Below are positions 41,441 through 59,850 of a DNA stretch of 64,000 nt, piece after piece. The translations under genes were made by a program, and so were the position numbers. The notes below the pieces were generated by a model. That model did no database searches, was not told where the DNA came from, and saw only the letters and a list, made by a program, of their open reading frames with translations. Within the stretch, counting starts at the first letter, position 1. Every line of letters begins with the position of its first letter. This DNA comes from Acanthochromis polyacanthus (lineage: Eukaryota; Chordata; Actinopteri; Pomacentridae): contig NC_067116.1 in NCBI RefSeq assembly GCF_021347895.1, forward strand, positions 35,847,639-35,911,638, written 5' to 3'.

Positions 41441-44400
41441 CCCTAAAGTTTTAAGTTCACTGTCAATTCTCATTGAATTTCAGTGATCCAATGACTTCCA
41501 TAGAGTGCCTTTGTCATTTCAAAGTTTTCATTTTTGACTACATATTTATACATTTAATGACCTTCCCATCGGCTTTAGCTATACTTTCCCTTTAGTACCA
41601 ATTATCAAGAGATAGCGTGCTAAATAAAAACAGACTTTACACTTGCGCAGCATTAGCATGATTCCAAATATTGTTTCAACTCTGCACCCCTCTATTCCTG
41701 CAGGATTTCCCCCCTCTTCTCCTGCAACAGTCATGCTAAACAGTGAATTAATATGTTCTGCATTTCATGCTTGTCTGGCCTGCTGGATCCCAATCCCACT
41801 GCAGCCTTCTAATGTGGAGCTTTGTGACCTTAGCTTTCTCAAAAACCCATTAAAAAAGCTGCATAATGTCAACAGATTCTTCCTCTAACAGTCACTTTTT
41901 TTATTATTATTATGTCTGCTGCATTGGAGAAGTTGACCATCCAACAGTGACACTATAATTTACATTCCAGTGCAGAATATGTGGCACTTGGGAAGTTCAT
42001 ACACATGCAAAAAACATAAAATAAACATGAAATCTCTCCCCTCGCCGTCCAGATACTGAAGTGTGAAGTCTGTGTCCCCATACAGGGAGGAAGGTAGTCA
42101 TTTGTAACGCTGAGGATAGAGGGTCTCATGGGCTTTCACACTATGAATAATTCAGATTCACACGCTACGGGGTTAACTCGGTCACTTCAACTATATACAC
42201 ACACACACGCAGGGAACATTCGTGTAGCGTATGCATACACAACAACAACATGGCCACAAAGGACATACATAGGCATGGACACATATCTGAAGCAGTCCAT
42301 GTATAAAAGCATTCAAACACACACAGAGACACACATATATTCCCTCCATTTTTTTTTCTGAAATGGGCACACAGGATGGAATCAAACTCCAGCTGCTTTA
42401 TTTGTTTTGAGTCAATACTTTCTTGGAAGGCAGACTGAGTTGACCTTTGACTTCTGCTTCTGTGAGGTCAGCTGCTTTCACCGCAGAAATCCAGTGACTC
42501 AGGGCTTTTTGCTGCTTGTTGCTTGGTAACAGAGCACAGCAGCCAAAAACATCATCTAAATCTAGACATCCCTTGCTCTGTCTGCCTCGTTCAGTCTTGC
42601 TCCAACTGCCTCGACTTTTTATCACTTCATTTGCACGGTGATTAAATGATAACAACAAAGAATGAGAGGCAGAGAGAGAGAGAAAGACACACACACACAG
42701 AGTCCAATTATTAAGAGCTATTAAAAGGAAACAATACAACGTCAAGCTTGGTGGAAAAAGGGTGGGAGCCCTCTCTCTTTTATTTTTTTGGTCAATCTGC
42801 TTTGGGAAATCTCGACATCTTTCCCTCTGCTGCCATCACTCGTCTCCATTTGGTTTCATCACATTAGCTTCGAGATGCATGACAAGCAAGAAACTGATAG
42901 AAAAAGTTGCATGTCCCACTGGGAGTAAGTGAGGAAGCAAAAAAGCATGAAAGAAAGATGCAATACGTGAAGAACAATGCTACAGAGAATAGATGACCCC
43001 CCTCACCTCTCTTCTGCAATCTTTTTTCCCACTTTACTTCTCTGTGCTGCTTCATTCTGCTTTTCCGAGAAGACGCAGCGAAACAATGTGCGAAAGAACA
43101 CTACTAGTCATCTTTCCTCTCTGTCCCTCTGCAGAACATGCATATTCATTTAACATCCCAGTGAGTGCGTTTGCCTGCATGCGTGTGCCCATATGCATGT
43201 GTACGTACATGTGCACCCACTGCGGCAAGTAGCGCAGAACCGAGATGCATAATCTGCATTCATCAACCCAGTTAAAAATCATAATGAGTTGATTTCAGCA
43301 TGCAAATTAGGCTTGTGACAACAAACCCTAAACAGGCAAATAAAAGAGGCAAGGGACTCTCCAGATTACTGCTCAGAGTGAGAGGGAGTGAGAGTAGCAC
43401 ACTATAACTGGACATTCAATAAAATACCTGGTATTCTTTACAGGAATTCAAAGAAACAAGGTGTACGTGCATAAAGAACAGGCAGCTTTGTGCATGTTCC
43501 GTGTGTGAGACAATACGTGTCCTGTACAAGCCGAGTGTCTCTGTGTGTAGTGACTAGCTGTGATTGTCACCGCGCTGTGGAGCACCGTGTGATAATAGGT
43601 GCAACATCACACTCGGCTTCAGTCCAAACTTTCTCCACTCTATCTTAGACTTTCTGTCTGTGGGGATCAGCATTAATCCCAACAGCTCCTGTTCTACAAC
43701 AGCGGTCCTTCACAGGTCTCCTTTATGCATCCTCCCTTCCAACTTGTGAACGTAGTGCATAGAGTAGATGCTTTCACAACGAGGAACAAACCTCCTTAAC
43801 AACAGCTGGCAGTATTAATAGCATTAATCCCACATATGGAGACATATGTGAGGAAATAAGTCATGCAAATCTACAAAGTGTAAATCCCTAAGACTGCAAG
43901 ATAGAGTCAATAAATCAAAAAGATATGATGGAACACAAGGAGATTAGTGTATGTAAAGAATGATGGGTGAGAGAAAGCCTTGTGTGCATTTCTAAATACA
44001 TCTGATTGGACAATTTATGCCATGTAGAGAGTAGAACAAGGGACGTGAAACATGAGAAGTTGTAATCTAAGGTGTAATTCTGCCAAAAATCAAGATTTCC
44101 TCTCAGAAAAGGCTTCAAGTATGTACAAACATAAGAACACGCACTTACACACAAGAAGAGGATGTACATAATTTGTTTGTGCGGGGTGAACTTGGCTGAG
44201 TGAAACTGCTCTTAGGGATGTGTATGTTGTTGTTCAGAAAAGAGGGTTTGCATAAACATGCAAATTACAACTCATACATACAGATGCGGGCACAGAGCTA
44301 ACAAAATGAACAAGCAAAAAAAAAAAAGGCAGAGGGACTGCGATTGGCTGGATGTGATATAGACTGGAACCGAACAGCCTCAAGCAGCGACTACTTGAGT

Positions 44401-45755
44401 ATCCCGACGGCACCGAGAAAAAGGTTCATTTTGATTAGGCACATAGGCAATGCTATACAGACGGAGGGAGACGGTCCTCGAGATTGACAGGCTCCATTGT
44501 GGGTGGGCTGTGGTGAATTTGCATGTACTGTCACGGTGATTTCACACAACTTAACCTGTATTCCTCCCTCTGTGATGGTGCAGAGCCGGGGGAGAAGGAG
44601 GAGGGAGAGAAGGAGTCTGATGAGACAGAACACTTGTAAATGTCTCCTGTTTGAGGAGCAACAATCTCTGGGGAATCCTCTCTCCTCTCTTACTTCACTA
44701 TGAGTGTGTGTGTTCACTTGCCTTGTGCACTAAGGAACTGAAAAGCTTGCAGGAATACTTTCATCTGTTCTGTTCTGTGTAGAAAAGTGGCAATTATAAT
44801 TTTAGTGGAGGTGACAACATTTTGCAATTATTCAGCGTGTGTGATCTGAAATAAATGGCATCCTTAAAAGCGGCTGTTGGCTCCGGGCCACTGATGAGTT
44901 CGTCCTGTCGGGTGGGCACGAACACTAGTGGATGTTGGGGGGAGAATGAACAAAGAAGAGAGGTTGCACTGACACAAGAAGATGGGTACAGAAGTATTGT
45001 TAGCACAGTTTGGTGTTAGCAGGGAAAATATAGAAGGAGATACAAAAATTAGATGAACTGCAGATTTAGAGCTGGAAAGACGTGAATTCTTAATGTGCTT
45101 CCCTATTTCCACCCAGTGAATCAGGATACAGTCTCAGAGTTTGCTTCTCATTAAACTTTGACCGTCTGAGCGTTTTCCTGAGGGTGAAATATACCAGATA
45201 CCACAAGCTGCAACTACCTGCTCTGACTCATGCTGCAGACTGAATTTAACAGCTGCATTAGATGCTGCAGTCTGTGTGGAAAACAGAAAAAGCATCAGCA
45301 GTTACAAAACAAGTGAGATAAAATGAGTGCAAAAGAGAGCGACAATTATCCATAAAAAAAGGCTAAAATAGTGTCCCCCTCCCCCAGGATGTTCTGCTCC
45401 TTACACTCAAAAGGATTGAAGTGGACTGAATGGATTGATTCACTTAAAAGCTCACATTTTCAGAGACAGCGGCAAAAATTACAGACCCTACTTTGCTCCG
45501 TTTTCACAGTTTCTGACAGCAACAGCAAGCAGCATGCTGTGACCCCACCATCAGCCTCCCTCAGTTTCTGTCCCGAACTATCGGCTGACTCAAACACTCA
45601 TAAACAGCATAAACGTCCTCCTCCTCCTCAGCCCTTCCCTTCATCCTTCCTATAACAACATGCATAAACAAATGCAAAGTGAACTCAAGTCCCTCCCTGA
45701 GCACTGTCCACCATATGGCCTCAGAAAAAAAAAGAAAAAAGTTTTAACATTCAAT
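41441..45755. other. Noncoding DNA, no gene seen
   Basis: No exon-like structure. ATGCAAAT octamers occur singly at 43300-43307 and 44258-44265. A short CA tract lies at 42195-42210 and (CCT)4 at 45616-45629. Frames up to 115 codons are unrecognised. Confidence 0.45.
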
Positions 45756-45905
45756 TTCCATTCCAGCACATTCATTAGTATTCATGAATATGCAAATCCA
45801 ACTGTCCCAGTTGCCATAACGATGTAGGCTCCCACTGGGAGGTGTCAGCGTTGTCAGGGGAGAAAAAAAGCCAACGCCCTTCCGGTTGCTAGGACAGTGG
45901 ATATG
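45756..45905 (+). promoter_or_regulatory. Candidate regulatory block: octamer plus X-box-like half-sites
   Basis: The palindrome ATTCATGAAT (45780-45789) directly abuts an exact octamer ATGCAAAT (45790-45797). GTTGCCATAAC (45810-45820) and GGTTGCTAGGAC (45884-45895) resemble RFX X-box half-sites, and TCCCACTGGGA (45830-45840) is a near palindrome. The density in 150 bp suggests an enhancer-type element. This is inference from motifs. Confidence 0.35.
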
Positions 45906-50041
<4,136 letters not shown>

Positions 50042-50144
50042 TCATCTATCCATCCATCCATCCATCCTCACCTCATCTCCGGCCTGTCAAAGCAGCGGGA
50101 TTGTATGTCAGCCCAGCGTGTGTGTGCTGCTCGTGTGTGTGCTG

Positions 50145-50177
<33 letters not shown>
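50042..50177 (+). repeat. Compound tandem repeats: ATCC, 15-bp unit, GT
   Basis: About five ATCC units lie at 50046-50067. Two exact 15-bp units, CGTGTGTGTGCTGCT, lie at 50117-50131 and 50132-50146, followed by a GT run at 50148-50177. The 15-bp unit is itself GT-rich, so the three segments look like stages of one expanding tract. Confidence 0.85.
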
Positions 50178-50179
<2 letters not shown>

Positions 50180-51306
50180 TCGTGTACGTGCATGGTGTGT
50201 GTGTGTGTCAGGGCAGCGGCTGGATGTCACGGCTGTCTCCTGCCTGCAGAATCATGTTATTGATTGGACGCATGTCCCGGTGCACTATAGGTAGCCGTGA
50301 CTGATCACATGCTGCACAGCATCAGGGGCAGGGCCGCCGCGACACCTGGGAGGACAGACTGGAAAAGGGGATAAGATGTAAGGGAAAATGAAAGAAGATG
50401 GCTTGCGAGAACGATGGGGGGAGTTAGAGCTACGTTTGTTGAAATCATAAAAAAAATTGCGATTAACTGCATGTGTACCAACTTCTGCATCCACCTGTAT
50501 AGTATGGTTGATTTTCCTGTTTACATTTCATCGAGTATTGCCAGCTTTACAAATGAAATTCTGTCAAAATTCTAGCAGAATTGTGTCTTTCTTCCTTTAC
50601 AGTACTAAATGTTAGTTGAAAAACAACGCACATCATAATACACTCATGATACAAATATGACACATTTCTATATATTCCTGAAGATAGTATGCAAATTTGG
50701 ATGAGTAGAACTGTATGTTAACTGGATGAGCCAGACCTCGAAGAAAAGAAAAAAAACTAAATAGGAGGCGAACTAAAAGGAAATGAAAAAGCAAAGCCAG
50801 AGTGTGAGGGAGTGAGAGTAAAACAGGAGGAGGCATACTTATATGAGGTGGTGCACTCAGACGGAGGCTGATAGGCTTGAAGGTGAACCAATCAATTATT
50901 CTCCACCGTCAATAATTCAGAGTAGACCAGGGGCTCTCTGCGTATGTGGACCAACACACAAACACTTGCGCGCGCGCACACACACACACTGAGCAGCAGC
51001 AGCCCAGTGCTCTGATTTGATTTAAGATGACCAGTCAATGTGGATTCAAGGCTTCAGAGGGGCCGAGACTTTAAATTATTGCTCAGCTTAAAGACAGAGG
51101 ATGAGCAGTATTTTCTCCCTCCCCGGCAAAGCCCTCTTATTCCACTTCTCTCTCCTTCTTACCCCGCTTCCCTCATCTTGCTCTTGGTATCTCCCCTCTT
51201 GATGACTCCCAAGCCAGCAATGAATGGATACAGGCCCCTCACAGCTTCCACCTTCACTGCCTCACATTATGCTTTCTCTCAAAAGCTCCGTTTTTTTCCC
51301 CCATAT

Positions 51307-51309
<3 letters not shown>
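50178..51309. other. Noncoding DNA, no gene seen
   Basis: Contains GCGCGCGC plus CA near 50968-50988. No exon or repeat family recognised. Confidence 0.4.
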
Positions 51310-51356
<47 letters not shown>

Positions 51357-51431
51357 GCTTTCTCTCTGCCTTACTGTGTCTTTGTCTTTCCCACACACAC
51401 ACACACACTCTCTCTCTCTCTCGCTCTCTCA
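51310..51431 (+). repeat. (TC)n tract and compound (CA)n(CT)n
   Basis: TC dinucleotides at 51310-51355 (about 22 units), a short spacer, then CA and CT tracts at 51393-51431. Ser-Leu and Arg-Glu frames here are artefacts. Long polypyrimidine DNA can form triplexes. Confidence 0.95.
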
Positions 51432-54400
51432 GAGCCATGCATACACACTCACATGGGCACACACACTATCCATTTCTCTGTAATTGAAAAGATGCCCTGG
51501 CTGTTTGCCACACTACTAAAGTGGATCAGATGGCAGAATATCCCTGAGGTAGTACATCTCCAACAGAGAGAATTAAAGAGAAAAACCTCTCTCTCCCTCT
51601 CTCACTCTACCCCTCTGTCTTTCCTGCTTTCACTCTCTCTCTTTCTCCCTCATACTCGCAGAGTCAAACTCAGTAAGTAAGGCTGACTGTGCCATTCCTA
51701 ATGTCCCGGCTCTCTCCTTTCTTTGTTCCAGCCCTCTATTACAATATGAATGGGCCTGTTAAAGTAGAATTGGACCATTTGTCTTGCGTTAGTTTCTTCT
51801 TCCCGACACAAGGACTAGAAAATGACTCCTCAGCTATTCAATAACAGGCAAGAGTCTGAGGGCTCCGAGATGAAAGCGGACATATTCGGAGTGAAAAGCT
51901 ATAACACAACATCAGTCCTCGATCCTCGCAAACAGCATATAGTCACCGACGAGTCAACACAAGTGAAATCACCGCGGTGCATCAAAGTTCTCCACTCGTA
52001 GTATTTCTAGTTTGTGTGACAGCTGGTGTGAGATCTGCGGATGTGTGTGTTTTTTGCTGGCTGGAAGAAAAGATTGCGAACAAGTGGGCTCACGCCAGAT
52101 AAGTGACAGAAGTGGGAGGGTAAAGCTAAGACGTGCAATGAACTTTGAATCACAATAAAAAAAAATGTTATAAAAAGGACACTTGAGAGGATAAATGGAA
52201 GCATCTTCTCACCGTGTTGAAGCCGAGTGTGTGAGACTGTCACACAACCACCACCTGGCAGCTTTGCATTGTTTATGTTGTTTAAGACACAAGCCAAAGT
52301 CAATTAAAAACTGTGTGCGCTCATGCATGTCAGCCATGATCAGCAGCAGGATGCCAGCCACCGTGCAAAGGATTGATGGAGGAAACTGATATGGATGAAA
52401 TTCATATTGTAATAAAAAAGAATAAGTGTACATAACAATTTCAAGGTCAAGTGTTCAAGTTTTTAATTCATTTTTAATTCAAAAAACAGTCTGCATTGTC
52501 CATTGAGCTTAGGGGTAAAAAAAAAAATCTTTAGAGATGTGCTTTTGTCTTGCTCTTTTCATAGCCTACAGTCCATCTAGTTAATTTTTATTTCAAAATG
52601 CATAACCTCTGTTATGCTTTATGCCTTAAGTTCAAACTACACCTAAAATATAGACTTTTGGAAATGCTACAACTCCAGGGTTGTACATCTGGATGTGGAG
52701 AAACTGAGACACTTGGAGACAATGTATCTCAGTTGCCTTTGCATTTTGATTGATCAGAATTGTCACTATGTTGTGTTCCCTGATTCATCATGCTCCTATC
52801 ACGTGAATGTTTTCCAAAGAAAACAAAGTCATCATCCTCGACTACTAGTGGTTTTTTCAACATGGACCGTAAACCACAGCCGTAGTTGACCTTGTTGTCT
52901 ATGCCAGCAGTTGTTGTGCAGTTGAAGAAATGTGAGATCCTATTTTTCACCATAGTTATTCTTCCTGCATAGGGTCTTTAACAACTAAGAAACCAACCCT
53001 GTGCTTCATAACACCCAGAGGCCCAGTCCATGTGAATGGTCATGATACGAGATTTCAGATTAGTATGGATGGGCTCCATTTCCTGGATGAAGACTGGTGT
53101 CATCTTAAAAATTGCTTTAAAAATAAATGATGTTAATGTGCATGTAACCATAATCCGGCTGTTATTTGTACAAAGATGACTCAGCAGGTAAATTACTGAG
53201 ATCTGGTAAAGTAGTATCGCTGCTGCAAAGAAATCTCACATGAAAGAAGGAACAAGTAGCAGAGAGTTTGATTAGAAGTCAAAAGTTGATCTAACCACTA
53301 ACCAACTACACCAAGTATTCTTTTGTATTAAACCCTTGAAGTGTGAATCTGTGTTTTTGAGACTGTCTTTGGTAAACTGTAATTTCAAATTGGACACACT
53401 CATGTCATGGTAGCAATCGCTTATTTCACCCATGATATGTCTTCCAGCACATAAAAACACTACATGGTGATGCCATCGATGTAAAAAAAAAAAAAACAAA
53501 ACTTGAATTTCACAAGAGAAAGCTTTTAATAACCAAAAAAAACTGATGGTCAAACTTGAAAATGTAATAGAAGTTGGAATAAAACAGAATTATCCAGTTT
53601 TATATACAGCAAAAAACAATGCAATACTATGTTGTGTGTGAAAGCATATGTGTGCACTTTTAACAATATTAGGGCAGTGGCCCTGTGTGTCTCGGATCAG
53701 CAGACAACAGGTTTGATTGGATTAAGACACACTAGAGTGGATTAGTCTTGTCTGGTGATGCTGGACGCTTGGAGAAAGAGAGAGAGAGCAGTGTTCCTGT
53801 TCTGTGTGCGTTTTTAAATCTCATAACTGTACGTGTGTGTGAGTGTTTAATCTCATAACTATGACAAAGGGGCTTGTTTCACAACCAATGTACGTGAATG
53901 AAATCCCGGGATAAATGCTGATGATATACAGTAATGGAGATTGGCAGCTCATTTAGTTTGTAAATGTACCAAACATCCACCACTAAGCTGAAAATGCATC
54001 GTAATTGCCATAATAAATAGCTATGAGTAACGTAGGCGCAGCACTGTCCTAATGTTCTAATGCGTACTGCTACATTAAATGAGGGACATTTTCATCGGAA
54101 CCATCACCGAGATCATCAAACATCATAAAAAAAACATACACACACAGAAAAAATGTTCTTCCGAGTTCATCAAATGCAGGTTTGGTTGTCACGGGGTAAA
54201 ATATGTTCATGCTGTTGGGTTTAATAACTCATAAAACATGATAATTGACTCAGTTTGGAGTTCATGACAGGTGGCAGTATTTTAGCTCGCAGAGAGAGAG
54301 AGAGAGAGACGGTGTTTAATGCAGACTGACACAAGAATACTCAGCGACTTTGTCCAGCTGTTTTGCATGTGCATGACTTGTCACAGGAGTCAATTTTCAG

Positions 54401-55034
54401 TCATTTTTCTCTCTCAAGATGGTGCATCTACTCAAGTTTAATCGTGACATAAAACAACCTGATGTAAAATATTCATGAGGCATCATTTATTAATTAGTAA
54501 TTTTGCAAGAAAAAAATAGGGTTTTCCTAATTATACTTACAGCTGCAAATGCAACAATCCTCTCCGTGTGTACTTCAGGTTGTATTTAAAGGAACAACAT
54601 GTATGGTGTGTGTGCTGGCAGAGGTAGCGTGTGGCCGGTGCACGGTGGTGACTCCAACCTGCCCTTCCCTCCAGTCCTCTCCTCCCAGCTGCCACCATGG
54701 AGCAGCCTGCCTTTTAATTACCTGCACCACGATAAAGAGAGCGAGCGGAGCAAAGCGAGCCAGAGAGAGGCGAGGCAGGCGAGTGAAGCGTGACATTCCA
54801 GTGTGCCTCATAAACTGTAAGCTGATATTGTCTCTGAATGCAAACCAAAGACGAGAGAAGGGAGAGAGGAGGGAAGGTGTGATTTAGGGAAGGTGGAATT
54901 GGAGAGGAGGTGAGTCCGTATGTGTGTGCGGTAAATCAGAGCAAAGCGTGGCTCCCAGTGTGCAGCAGATTGCCTCAGCTCACACCACTGCCTCCGCAAA
55001 TTAATACCATTGATTTTCCTTTGCCTGGTGTCCA
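51432..55034. other. Noncoding DNA, no gene seen
   Basis: A minus-strand frame from about 53220 to 52729 is open for roughly 160 codons with one internal stop, but no family is recognisable, so it is not called as a gene. An AG tract lies at 54291-54309. A perfect Kozak-type GCCACCATGG at 54691 opens only a six-codon frame. Confidence 0.4.
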
Positions 55035-55066
<32 letters not shown>

Positions 55067-55078
55067 ACATACACACAC
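55035..55078 (+). repeat. Imperfect (AC)n microsatellite
   Basis: AC dinucleotides interrupted twice by AT. Smaller CA tracts follow at about 55160 and 55275-55293. Confidence 0.95.
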
Positions 55079-57239
55079 TCCAGCTGGTCAGAAGGTAGGC
55101 AGAGGATAATGGATCTGTGGATCACACTGCTGGAGGAGTCTTTACCACCTCCTTTAACACACACACGCACACACATATACACAAAATGAATGATGGGATA
55201 CAAATGAAAAGGAAGGAAAAAGAAAGTGTCAGTTGTGATACCTCCCTCAACACAGCGACTGGCAACGACACAGAAGCACACACACACACACACCAGTGAA
55301 AGTATTGGAGGCCTGCCAGCCGAATGAAGTCAGAAGCAGAGGGATTGTCAAAGTGTTTTGAATGCTGAGAAATATCCAAACAGATAACAAAACGCATATT
55401 AATACTGAGCCAGAAAGCTGAGAGGACTAGCAGGGAGCATCTGACACTGACTGACATACAAATCAGCAAGAGAGATCCAGTATGAGATGAAGAGACAACA
55501 GGACCGAGGAGAGAGAGAGAGAGACAGCAAATACGACCGTTCCCATCCCTCTCCTTCACTCTCACTGAGCCTCCTGATGAATGCAGCTGATTGCGGTAAC
55601 TAGAGGGTAGCAGGAAATTATCATTAATAATCCCCCAGCCAACGCTTAACCGTATGTCCTCCTCTACTGCATCACTGAGCTCATCCATCACCGTGGAAGT
55701 GTGTGGGTGACCGACCACTTTTTGGCCTCTTCTTAAGATCAGCTCACAAGCTCGTCTGACACAAATGAGCCAAGTGGGGGCGGAATGTTTAGCGAGAAGA
55801 GCTGAATCGATGAAATCAATCAGTCCTGATATTCCCTTGCCTACAACAGGAAATACCTGTTTTGTTTTTTTTGGTTTGTTTCACAAAGTGTCGAAACTTT
55901 AAATCTGACATCTGTTTGTATGTACTCTGAACTGTAATGTCTCTAAATGTGCCATAATACTTTCATTAAGAGGTATTTATGAACATTTTGGTGTAATGTG
56001 CCCTTGAGAGAATTCATATTTTTACTAAAAATATGCAAATGTAACTTTTGCATGCCCCAACTTATTTTCTGTGCCAGGCCATAAATATCTATCAATACTC
56101 TTAGATGCACGTTAGTCATTACATATAATCCTGGTTTTAGTTACGTTTAGGACGTGGTATTGAACGTAATCTGGTTATTCATAGCAGAGTATCATTCTAA
56201 CAACATCCTGGATGCTGTGCAAATGATGCCTCGACATCACCAACAGTGTTTAACTTCATGCTTTCCAGATTATGTTTCTTGATCTAACTTTAATTTTTTT
56301 CCTTCTTTAAACAGCTTACAGAGCACACTTAAGGCCAACATCAAAATTGGTGAAGTATTTTACATATTTTCTACAGCTGAAGTGCACTAGCATTAAGAAA
56401 ATGCTTGTTTTCTCCAGTATTTTTTTAAAATAATACACTTGGAAAGAATCGGTGTCAATCTGCTGCAGTGTCGTCTGGACAGGATGTAGAGAGACATTCA
56501 ATAACCTCAGCATTAATAAAAGCAGAACTTCAGAGGTTCGGTCCACAGATCCGAAATGACCACCTGTTCGCATTGTTCACCACTACCTCCTAATATATAA
56601 CTCACTCATAAAGCCTTCAGTGTTTTAATCTAGCACAGAGGGCTCATTATGAGAACTGTCACCACAGGAGCAAACAACTGGATTTATATCGGACAGGATT
56701 CCTAATCAAAATGCCTGGCTTTGTCTGCCTCGGGTCATCAATTACACCACGATCAATGGCAACATTGTTTATCTATCAAGGTGTTAAACCTACTGACTCA
56801 GCTATACGACTCTGGTAAGAAAGACACATCTGTACACACACTGTTCAATATCTGCTATATATTGTGATGCATTCTGGTTTTCCTCACATTGCTAACATGA
56901 GATTCTTACATAACATTGTAAAGAAATGATTGCAGAGGCAGCCAGGAGGTTATATGACATTAAGCATTAGCCTCTAGCAGTGGAGGCTAATAATTAAGTT
57001 ACAGCAGAAAAAGCAAGCCTGCACTGTAGCAAATGCAGAAACTTAACACTAGACTACAATACCGTTAGTCTCTTTTCAATCAACTCGCAATTCATTTAAT
57101 TATTTTGAAATCAAAATAAGAACAATTGGTACAGAAATAGTACATGTCACACAAATAATGGCAAACCAGTTCTGCCAAGTCTATATGGTTCTTATTGGAA
57201 TCTGATATCACATGACAACTTAAATTTGCCTTTGATGAT
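55079..57239. other. Noncoding DNA, no gene seen
   Basis: A 198-codon minus-strand frame (55122-55718) covers CA-rich and AG-rich plus-strand sequence and has a low-complexity Ser/Val/Cys composition. I regard it as chance. The rest is AT-rich. Confidence 0.4.
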
Positions 57240-57430
57240 GTTTCTTAGTAACAGAGATGATTTGGGGTACACCCACCTGCAGTCAAAGGCCCTCTAAGGA
57301 ACACAAAGACCCCAAAAATGGCCACAACTCATTCCAACTACTGGACACTGCACTTCCACTCCTCTCTGGCAGTACACCCACTACATCTGAAACGGATCGG
57401 ATACAAAAAACAGTGAAGAATAGATAGACA
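57240..57430 (+). repeat. Old interspersed repeat (copy 2)
   Basis: Shares blocks with 10455-10646 and 60690-60985: TCAAAGGCC, AAAGACCCCAAAAATGGCCA, CTGGACACTGCACTTCC and ACACCCACTACATCTGAAAC. All copies are on the plus strand and strongly diverged. Noncoding. Confidence 0.55.
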
Positions 57431-58680
57431 CATAGATAGATATTTCTTCACTAATTAGTGCGATTATAAGAAGAATTAATCATAAATTAAACCCTTGACA
57501 ATCAAAATCATTGTCAGTACAAGACATTAAAAATGATGCTTCATACAGAAGCCTCTGCACAGAGAATGAACACTGTGGTCAGCCTCGATTCATCATATGT
57601 TCAAGAGTGTAAGAACAGTTTTTGACAGCCCAAAAAGTGACACTCTACCTGAGAAGACACTGTACCTCAAGGAAGAATGAAACTGTACACACAATGTCCT
57701 TATTTCTGGAGTGCATGGATTTCGATGGTATAATGTCCCAAATTGAACACGGCAAGTTGTAAACTTAGACCTTGATGACCAGCCGTCAAAAAACTCCAGG
57801 TTTTGGTTTTTGTTTTATGATACAAATGTTTTTACAAACTGCTAAGTTAACCCAATAAACATACCGATGGCTTCTATCTGACAAAATCGTAATAGTACTA
57901 AAATAATAATATATACACTGTGTATGACACCGTGAGTAGATGAGTTTAGCTTACATTTGTGTGATCTGGTGTTCACGTTCCAGACGAATCAGCTGTGTGT
58001 CATTTTGACTTATAAAATAGTTTTATGGTGCGTACATAATCAAAATTGTGAACATTAATAGTGGGAGGAGTTTTTGCCCATTATGACCACATTCATGATT
58101 AACTGAATAATTGCTGTTGATAATTTAACTGATTAAAAACATATTAATTGACGAGGCAAAAGACAACTGATACACATCTCATAAAAAAATATGTAGCATC
58201 CCAAAGAAGCACTTTGACTACAAACAGTTGTGTATTGGACAGCAGAAAACATTCTGATGTTGTAGCTAGTAATGGGCCACCATGACAAATACTTATGTAG
58301 CAGTTAATGGTTAAAAAGCGAGCGCTCACATACTGAGGAGTTGTCGTAGTCTTCTAAGACAATGTTCTTACACACTAGAGGCATTTCTATTAGGCTGACC
58401 TAATAACATCAAATGTTGCATCTGATGTCAAAAGTGGCTACATCAGCATTTGGAATAGTGTTTGTAGTACTAGCTTTGTGTTAGTTAATCAGTTATTGAC
58501 TGATAACGCTATCGGTTAAGAAAATTGAGCATCCCCACCATTCAAGTTGCACTGCACGTTGTCAAAATAGTCAACAAGAACACACGAATGACCAAGCATA
58601 AATATAGAAAAACTCGATTTGACAAAACTTGAACTTTAAATAATATCTGACATGCGTACATGGTGAAATCTAATAATGGA
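57431..58680. other. Noncoding DNA, no gene seen
   Basis: AT-rich sequence with a short TAGA/GATA patch near 57420-57440. Nothing else recognisable. Confidence 0.45.
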
Positions 58681-58708
58681 CAAGCCTGCATTTTTCTGCG
58701 CAGGCTTG
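58681..58708. other. Perfect 9-bp stem hairpin
   Basis: CAAGCCTGC (58681-58689) and GCAGGCTTG (58700-58708) are exact reverse complements around a 10-base loop. No following T-run or coding context gives it a role. Confidence 0.6.
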
Positions 58709-58936
58709 AAGGCACAAACTCTGTTTTAGTCAGCTTCTGTCTCCTGTGATGTCAGATGATAAAATGGCTGCTCGGCAGAGGCCACACATTTGTGTGTAAA
58801 CCACTGGTCCACCGCCACACAACTACTTGCCTGCCAGCATAGTGCGAGCCATTTTATGGAGGCGGAGTAAACACTCTCTCAGCAGAGTTTATCAACCAGT
58901 CTCTCATCACTGTGCAAGGTCACCCATTCCCAGAGA

Positions 58937-59826
<890 letters not shown>

Positions 59827-59850
59827 GGGGGGGGGGGGGGGGGGGGGGGG
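59827..59850 (+). repeat. Poly-G run, 24 nt
   Basis: Twenty-four consecutive G followed by AGAGA; the second long G run in the window. Confidence 0.95.

Noticed and set aside
52729..53220. Minus-strand frame of roughly 160 codons with one stop, possible degraded exon
   Set aside because: No family recognised, AT-rich composition, no clear splice sites; a translated search would be needed before calling it a pseudogene.
54691..54711. Perfect Kozak context GCCACCATGG
   Set aside because: The frame stops after six codons and no transcript evidence is visible.
55122..55718. 198-codon minus-strand frame
   Set aside because: Overlaps CA and AG tracts; no recognisable family.
58681..58708. Stem-loop considered as a terminator
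   Set aside because: Eukaryotic noncoding context, no T-run after the stem and no gene upstream.
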